DNA of 64,000 bases from the NCBI GenBank assembly GCA_015501595.1, contig JADNRX010000216.1, positions 1-64,000 on the forward strand, given 5' to 3'. Position 1 is the stretch's first letter. Every line of letters begins with the position of its first letter. The translations under genes were made by a program, and so were the position numbers. Under the pieces are notes generated by a model. The model saw only the letters and a program-made list of their open reading frames with translations, did no database searches and was not told the origin of the DNA. Shown piece by piece: positions 57,604 to 64,000 of the stretch. Source of the stretch: Hymenopellis radicata (lineage: Eukaryota > Basidiomycota > Agaricomycetes > Agaricales > Physalacriaceae).

Positions 57604-58640
57604 ATGCCTCGCCTGCGCGTGCTCGCTGGTCCGTCTGTGGAATCGCTGGAACCGATAACCGCCTACGTCAACAAGAACAAGCCCTTTGGAATCAAGTCTG
57701 ATGCTTTTGAGGGCTGTATAGTCGTCAACATTAAAGGGCTTGAAGGTTCGGACGACTGCGAGTACTTTGCTCGCCCGGAGAGACAGGGAATTACTTGGAG
57801 TATCCAAGTTCAAGGTACGTCCCGCGTCACAGTTACCCGTGCGCGCCGCATACCCATACCTTGCTAGGCCGGTTCTTGAAGTCTTATTCTTCCAATGACA
57901 TTCTCTTTGGCAACACGTTTGATCGCCCGCTGGGCTTGCCTTGGGGCTCGGGTGCTGCGCTCAAGTTTATGAAGTATGTTTAACGTGTCTTAAACAGCGC
58001 TAGTACTCACAACCATCCAGTTACGTTGATCCTACTTTAGAACACGACCTGACTTCGTCCACGAAGCCGTGGGCGTTGTCTCCGCTCGTCGCTACCATGC
58101 CGCACTTTTCTCACACGCAAGAGGAGCCTCCGCAGTTTCCGCCACGCACGCCACTCGTAGATGACACGTCCAATCTTTACCTCGCTGTCACATCTTCCTC
58201 CCCTGTGTCGTCTTCTTCCTCCTTGTCCAACAATCTTCTTCCTCCAGGATGTCTTCTTTAAGAAAGAAAAAGAAACCTCCCCAGACCTCTCTAGCCTCAC
58301 TACTGCCTCCAAGCGACGCGCCTACTTTGCATCCGAGCCGAACAGACGCACTATTACCTTTGGCCGGATGTATGCGTTTCTTCTAGTCTCGCGATTATGC
58401 TGATGTCTTCTAGGATATCATTACAACAGATTTTTGCTACGGCTTCCTCGAATTCCACCCCTCACTGCGCTGCGATTGCCGGGCGGGCTTTCATTTGATC
58501 TGATGCGCTATTGGGATGGACAGCCTGTGAGATTTGTCTGCTGCGAGCGTGGCACCGGTGACCAGCCGTGGGGAAGGGTATTTTGGTGCTTGTCAATCGA
58601 GTCGGAGGACGAGTTACAGGAGTCGGATCCTCCTGCTTGA
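57604..58640 (+). CDS. DUF1769 (Duc1-like) domain protein
   Basis: Start MPRLRVLAGPSVESLEPITA. Exons join through introns at about 57815-57867, 57975-58020 and 58218-58247 (GTGTCG...CCTCCAG) plus one near 58371-58414. Domain blocks are typical of DUF1769: ARPERQGITWSIQVQGRFLK, NDILFGNTFDRPLGLPWGSG, YVDPTLEHDLTSSTKPWALS, PLVATMPH, then VFFKKEKETSPDLSSLTTAS and RRAYFASEPNRRTITFG. The end is ITTDFCYGFLEF followed, after a frame break near 58468 that reads as one missing base, by LRLPGGLSFDLMRYWDGQPV and RFVCCERGTGDQ...VFWCLSIE. The fission yeast member binds phosphoinositides at the cell cortex; a similar role is an inference. Confidence 0.8.
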
Positions 58641-58945
58641 ACGCAGGAATTTGCACGGACTTTGTTTGGAATGTACTTTACCACATACATGTATAGGTAC
58701 ACGCATAATGTACAGTATTAGCTTTCTTCGACTCGACGGTGGGTCTGCGTCTAGTGATGACAAGATACCCAAAAGAATTGCGGCTACCGCACCAGATGGG
58801 AGCAGGCAAGACCAATTTCTAACCGGCAGGAGCGATACTTGTTATACAAGCCGGCCTACTATTAGTATAGAGAACGCCACGGATGGAAGCCTCAAACCAG
58901 GAAGCATAGATGGAGACTTGCTGTAGGCTGATGGAAGGACACTTG

Positions 58946-59030
58946 TCTCTGATAGTATATCGGTTAGTACACGCGCCTGTCAATGATTGAAATGACGCGC
59001 GAAAGCTGGGTTCGACTCCCAGTCAGAGAG
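58946..59030 (+). tRNA. tRNA-Asp(GTC), with 13-nt intron
   Basis: The acceptor TCTCTGA (58946) pairs with TCAGAGA (59023-59029), discriminator G. The D arm is GTAT...GTAC, anticodon stem CGCGC (58972) with GCGCG (58997), T arm CTGGG-TTCGACT-CCCAG. The anticodon GTC is at 58979-58981 in loop CTGTCA/C. The 13-nt insert 58983-58995 lies after position 37, the canonical intron site. A MITE lies 53 bp downstream. Confidence 0.93.
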
Positions 59031-59082
59031 GTCGACTGATGGCATATGGGTAAATTTTTGCATTCGCTTCGGGCCTTCGGCT

Positions 59083-59414
59083 TAGGGTGGCGCAGTAAAC
59101 CTCCGGGGGGTGTTAGTAACGGTATTGATACCGACCCCCAGGAGGCCGTGGTTTTGAAACTGTTACTAACGGTTTCGATACCGGCACGTGCTTTTACCAC
59201 GTGATGTGGCGCACCGCTCCGCCGCCCTCCGCCCGCCCTTATCCTGCAACTTCCAGCTTGCCTGAGGGCCAGCGCGCCATCACGTGAATTTGTCACGTGT
59301 CGGTATCGAAACTGTACTGATACCTCGGCCGAGGTTTCGATACCGAATCAATACTGTTAAAAACCGCAGTAAACCTGAGGTGTATCGAAACCTAGGGTTT
59401 ACTGCACCACCCTA
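59083..59414. mobile_element. 332-bp MITE, 8-bp TSD, hAT-like (copy 2)
   Basis: Same family and length as 18986-19317: starts TAGGGTGGCGCAGTAAACC and ends CACCACCCTA. Exact TSD CTTCGGCT at 59075-59082 and 59415-59422. Four CACGTG sites (59185, 59198, 59281, 59294) sit at positions matching those in copy 1. Confidence 0.9.
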
Positions 59415-59428
59415 CTTCGGCTCTATGT

Positions 59429-59863
59429 TAAGGTGGTGAAGTAAACCTCCGGGCAGGTAACTTACCGGTAAGTTACTAGGGGGTCCCAGAGGCCTTGGTA
59501 TCAATACGGTAAGTTACCGTTACTTACCAAACACGTGACTTTTCACGTGAGAAGCGTGGCGCAATTTCTCGCGGGGCTTCTGAACCATGTTTTTTTTGCT
59601 CCTCAGAGCGAATTTTGGCTTCAGAGTGCACATATTTCAACTGTATTTACCATACAATGCCTTATCCCTCCCATCTCCACTGTTCTCCACCCACAACGGT
59701 CAACCCTCCTGGGCCTCCTCCCGCCGCTGATCACATGATAGGTCACGTGTTTGGTAAGTTACCTACCTCCTCAGCCATGAGGTAAGTTACCGGTATCGAT
59801 ACCGGTAACTTACCGCAGTAAACCCTACCGGTATCAAAACCTAGGGTTTACTTCACCACCCTA
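59429..59863. mobile_element. 435-bp MITE, 8-bp TSD, hAT-like (related, longer copy 3)
   Basis: Termini TAAGGTGGTGAAGTAAACC and TTTACTTCACCACCCTA. Exact TSD CTCTATGT at 59421-59428 and 59864-59871. The left TSD overlaps the right TSD of copy 2 by 2 bp, so it landed directly beside it. The interior differs (GGTAACTTACCGGTAAGTTA blocks), but it again carries CACGTG pairs (59532, 59544, 59743). Confidence 0.9.
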
Positions 59864-60248
59864 CTCTATGTAGTACGACGGCGGCACTGCGCCGTGCGGC
59901 AGCAGGATGTCCACAAACCATTTCTTGTGAGGCAGGTCTCAAGGGGTGGCGCAAGCACCGCACTCAAGCTGCATCCCCGAAGATGTATTTTAGCCTCAAC
60001 CGACTTCTTGGAGACTCTCAAATCAGCTCTTACCAGATACTGGGCACCTAGTCTTCTTTTAGTTTTAACTCCCCTGGATGAATACTGCCGGGATAGACAG
60101 CTTCCGCGATTGAAGTTATGCGACTCTGGGTCTCAGAGGTTCTTCTAAGAAGTCCACTTTTTTGATGCGGTACTAAGTAAGAGCATTTTAAAATCGACTT
60201 CGACCTTCAAGTAATGGTACAAACAAGTTCATTGTAAGTCGCGAGTCA
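59864..60248. other. Intergenic, no gene identified
   Basis: Between the MITE and the 3' end of the P450 gene. No recognisable feature. Confidence 0.4.
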
Positions 60249-62312
60249 CTATACTTGACCTCCCAAAGAGCGCACTCGAAGCGGCATCATGGGCTCCTCG
60301 CCTACAAATGCCTGCGTAGTCGTAGATCTGAATTCTTCGAGCTTTGCACCCGTGCGCGCCCAGGCAAAATCCCGAATCAAAATGGTGAGCATGGCCTTGA
60401 ATTCCAGTATAGCTAGCGATAATCAGTCCCAGCAAGGAAAACCGCCAAACACTCACCAAGGCGCCAACCGAGACAGTTCCTATGGCCATCCGCGAATGAC
60501 GCCACAGTAGTGTAGGGACCACGAGGAAGTCGAGCAGCTGGAGGAAGGCCCCCAGGAGTAAGCCAGCGTTCGGGGGAGAAACTATGACTATCCGGGCCCC
60601 AGACTTGCGGGTCTGTGTTCAAAACGGATATGGGGATCTGAATCACCTGCGTCGTACGAGCCTATCAGAAATCTGGCAGTGGCAAATGCAAAGACTGAAC
60701 AAACCTGCCCGGCTTTGATAGGCAATGACGTGATTATCTCGCCATTTGCGGTGGTGACGGGGTTTCCAAAGGGAATCACGTCGTCTTTGAGGGCTACACG
60801 ATCGGTGCGAGATGCGGCGGCATGCAGACGAAGACTGATTGAAGCAGTTGAGAGTCAACGGATGGTGCACCTAAGGAAGTTCTTACGTCTCGCTTGTAAC
60901 GGCGTCAAGATATGGCAAGCTGCTGATTCCATCGTAATTCAGATCACTCCCCAGCTCGTGTATCTTTTGACGGAGCTTGCTTTGAACATCGGGATGACCC
61001 GCAAGTTCATACAGAGCAAAGTTGATCGTGCAAGCTGTCGTCTCGTGCCCAACCATACTAATAGAGTTTTCAGTGTGCGTTCTAGGAAGTCCTGGCGGCA
61101 AGTTGACTCACATAAAAGTTGCGATATTCTCCAACAACACCTGTTCTGGCAATCGCTCGCTCTCTTTGGTCGTTTTCTGATTTCTCAGCAAGATCGTCAG
61201 GATGTCCTTCCCTTCGGCAGCCGTCTTCACACCAGCACTCGTCGCGTTATCTCTCAACATCTGCGATCCGATCCGTATTGCGACCCGCTTGGCGACGCCT
61301 TCGTTTCGTAGGGCGGCGATTGGAAGCTTCTGGATCCACGGGAACTTGGAGATGAGTAGCGGCGCACAGAATCCAGTCATCATCGTATGTGCGAGAAGAA
61401 CGTCATCGTGCCACGACTCCGAGATGCTCTTAGCATCTTCTGATTGACCGCCACGGAAATCGTGCCCAAACGCCACGCGTCCGATAATGTCGAGTCTGCG
61501 CACATGCTTCAGTTAGCATGGCGAAAATTTGAAGGACCCTTCTACTTACGTGCACGAGGACACAAAGGGTGAGATATTGGTGCAAGCATCTTCACCTTGA
61601 CTCAAAACGTGTTTGAGGAGCCGAGCAGTCAACTAGAAACATGTCTTGTTAAGGAGCCACGGAGACTTGGTGGCACTCACATTTTCCGCGCACAATATGA
61701 CGTCGTCTGTCATCCTTTTCACCGAGGCAAGTCTGTACGGTTAAAGGCATCAGTGAAATATACAGATTGCCAAGGGGGAAACCATACGTCAAAGCCGGTG
61801 CAAGGACCTTTCGTTGATGTTTATGTTCTTCTCCCTCGGCGCAAACTATACCTTTCCCAAGCCACCTCTCCGGGTTAAGACGAAACTCGGGCGCTTTGAC
61901 ATAGCGATAACAATGTTGGAATATATATTGAGCAGATACGTTATCCGAAGTTACAAGCTGTGAAGATTCTGAGCGTCATGCCGACACTTGGAAGAGCTTC
62001 TATACTCACGACATCGGGACTGAACAATGGTGCTTTGATACGATAGACAGGCCCGAGCAGCGCAGCCCATCTCGAGTGCGGGGAGTGCTGCACATTCGTT
62101 TCCTGCGACCAGGCGGCATATTCGTGGCCCCAAAGCCAATGCTGCTGGTGTGCAGGCTAGAGACGTGTGTTGGATCAATACGGTTCCTGCCCTATCAATT
62201 GCGGTCCACGTACTGCAATGCGCAATTCATGGATAGGCGAGCTTCGTCGAACAAAGAGTCGGTAGAGTAGCAAAGCGGCAAAGAGGACAGCACAGAAGAT
62301 GAAGCTGTACAT
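60249..62312 (-). CDS. Cytochrome P450 monooxygenase
   Basis: ER-anchored heme monooxygenase. Start MYSFIFCAVLFAALLLYRLF at 62312 is an N-terminal membrane anchor. Next exon PAHQQHWLWGHEYAAWSQET and WAALLGPVYRIKAPLFSPD. A central exon reads MRRLDIIGRVAFGHDFRGGQ to PEQVLLENIATFM. I-helix: VGHETTACTINFALYELAGH, with the oxygen-activating (A/G)GxETT as VGHETT. ExxR is split by an intron: SET/LRLHAAAS. The PERF-like region is FSPERWL and the heme loop FADGHRNCLGWRL, with the Cys ligand present. The last exon runs ILEFKAMLTILIRDFAWART to VRSLGGQV, TAG at 60249. At least eight introns of about 50 nt; several upstream boundaries (61510-61980) are not fixed. No frame break seen. Substrate unknown. 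Confidence 0.85.
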
Positions 62313-64000
62313 CGTATCGAGATTGTGAAAGGTGTGCGAAAGGCTGGAGAGAAGAAGAGCATCACGTATGACTATAAGTATGCGCCAAAAAATGGCATGA
62401 CATCTGGTTCAAACACGTATGCCACACTTGAGTCAAAGTTGCCGTAAAGTCAGAGTCTGCTAGAAGTTTCCCCAGGTCCTTAGCCCCGTTGACATCGCCT
62501 TCAGATGGTGGTTGTGGTAAGAGACATCGTGCGTGGGAACAACTTCCTGATGACGCGCCACCGCCGGACGTTCCTCGACCGACAGGTAGCCTGTCAACTC
62601 GAAAGTCGAGAATAGAGCCCTCGGACCTCCTATCGTTAAGCAACACACGTTCCTCAGAAGTCGGCGCCGTTCCAATTGCGAGATTCCTGGAATGCGCATT
62701 TCTTCGACGGTTTTCGACTTGGCACTCTTTTCGTATCCCTTCTGAGCTCGCTATCAACGACCTCGGCATATTCTACAATAATTGGGGTGAGAATGTATAC
62801 ATTATAGAAGGCCGAAATAAGGTGTCTTTACCTGTTAATATTGACGCTGCGTGTTCAGCCGTGGTGAACGAAACAAGAACAGCCCTCTGATTGATGTTCT
62901 ATTCTGCACTCCTTGTATTGTTTTGGGTAGTGACTTTGTCTCTTCGCGCGGCCAAAGTCGTTGAATGAGACGGGGCATTGCTTGCGTCGTCGCCGCCCGC
63001 AAGCCCTCTGTTTGTTCATCCCTCATAACATTTCTCTACTGAAGATGAGTCGTGTATTTATCTGGTGGGATCTTTCGCACCTGCCAAATCTTCCATTATT
63101 CTCGGGCTACGCGCTAGATTCATGAATAGGTTCCTTCACCCTATCCAAGATCATTGAATGGTTGGAGGAACTGACACGTCTTCTGTGTTTGGTTTTCTAT
63201 TTTGCACTCTCGGTATTAAGGACAATGCAGTCCGTCAGGAGCTCCTCAAACAAAGATGTGGTCGGCAGCCTCTTGTGTTGGTCCTTGGAAACCTCGCAAA
63301 TGCATAACAGCAATGTAGTGAGCCAGCCGTTGCATTCTACGTAGTAATAGGTAAGTCAAGGCAAATCAGAGTAAAACGGCGATAGACGTACTAATTTCGA
63401 CTCACACAACTTCTCCCCAAGGCTTCAAAAGGTCTAGAGGGTCCCGTAAGGTCCCGTAAAGGTGCACATATAACGTTCGCTTATATCTGAAGGTAAGCTT
63501 TATCTGATGCGCCCGTGTACACCATAAAACCTTCTGCATCATTTCAGTTCTTACACGACGACATTGCCTTGATTGTGCCGAAATGAAGGAGCTGTGATTT
63601 TGGAGCGGTATAAGTTGGGAGACGCGGCGCATACGTGCGGGATCGGACACCACGGTCGGCGTGGGCACCTCACTAGCAACCAGCGGCGAGTAACGCGAGT
63701 AAAGTGGGCAGGGAGTCGGGCAACATCATGATGGTTCCGAAGAAAGCCGGTCACGCTCACATGCAACCTCTGGGGCGTTTTGAATCTGATCAAGCTTTGA
63801 TTATCCGCGTATTCAATGTATTAGGCCGGCCGTCTTCAGAAGATCATTAATGATATCTATGCAAAAAAGCCTAGTAGAGTTTTCGGGAACAAGACTGAGA
63901 AGTAGTGTGAGGCATTTGCATCCATCTTCTCCTTCTTCCGTGCAGCAGAGCTGTCTATTTATCCGGGCTTGATACCTGCATTTCGTTCTCTTGCGTCTGC
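62313..64000. other. No supportable gene
   Basis: Several short frames (for example 62489-62890 plus, 62362-62769 minus) overlap on opposite strands without domains or consistent splice sites. No TE termini with duplications recognised. The window ends here, so a gene running off the right edge cannot be excluded. Confidence 0.4.

Noticed and set aside
62489..62890. 133-codon plus-strand gene
   Set aside because: An equally long antisense frame overlaps, no domain, no promoter or splice support.

Overview
The window looks like nuclear DNA of a basidiomycete fungus, most likely an agaricomycete. Protein genes have many short GT-AG introns (about 45-60 nt). Both tRNA genes have a small intron after the anticodon. 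The gene set is typical of that group: F-box-like and MYND proteins, a fungal GST, a fungal APH-fold protein, a DUF1769 protein, a multi-intron cytochrome P450 and a Ser/Thr-rich membrane protein. No taxon is proven by sequence alone.

Layout. 1-10.3 kb: two broken copies of an F-box gene flank a GST gene, with a near-perfect palindromic transposon between the GST and copy 2. 10.8-18.7 kb: an APH-like gene, a C2H2 zinc-finger gene, an unassigned gene and a DHTKD1-type 2-oxoacid dehydrogenase E1, all on the minus strand. 18.8-23.7 kb: tRNA-Gln(CTG), then a transposon-rich stretch (an 8-bp-TSD MITE, two hAT-like elements of about 1.1 kb, a TA-TSD MITE) around a broken member of a small gene family I call LVRxWH. 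23.9-27.6 kb: an F-box gene split by a 1.9-kb element that carries pieces of host genes, including the C-terminal half of a CHK2/RAD53-like kinase. 28-37.1 kb: a MYND gene, a GH99-like domain fused to a long Pro-rich tail, an unassigned protein, a coiled-coil protein and the only intact LVRxWH member. 37.5-40.8 kb: an intact third F-box copy beside a broken LVRxWH copy. 41.1-52.0 kb: one 10.8-kb LTR retrotransposon with identical 433-bp LTRs, whose interior holds only Ty3/gypsy remnants and more than 20 copies of a hairpin with covarying arms. 52-64 kb: two more LVRxWH copies, the membrane protein, DUF1769, tRNA-Asp(GTC), two abutting MITEs and a P450.

The main themes are local paralog families (three close F-box copies plus one more distant F-box gene; five LVRxWH genes) and recent insertions with exact target-site duplications. 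The hairpin family in the LTR element and the LVRxWH family are the best candidates for something undescribed.

Caution: several otherwise well-conserved genes (DHTKD1, DUF1769, the GH99-like fusion, MYND, C2H2) each carry one to three isolated breaks that read as single missing bases. Some may be consensus errors rather than real mutations, so 'pseudogene' calls resting only on such a break are tentative.
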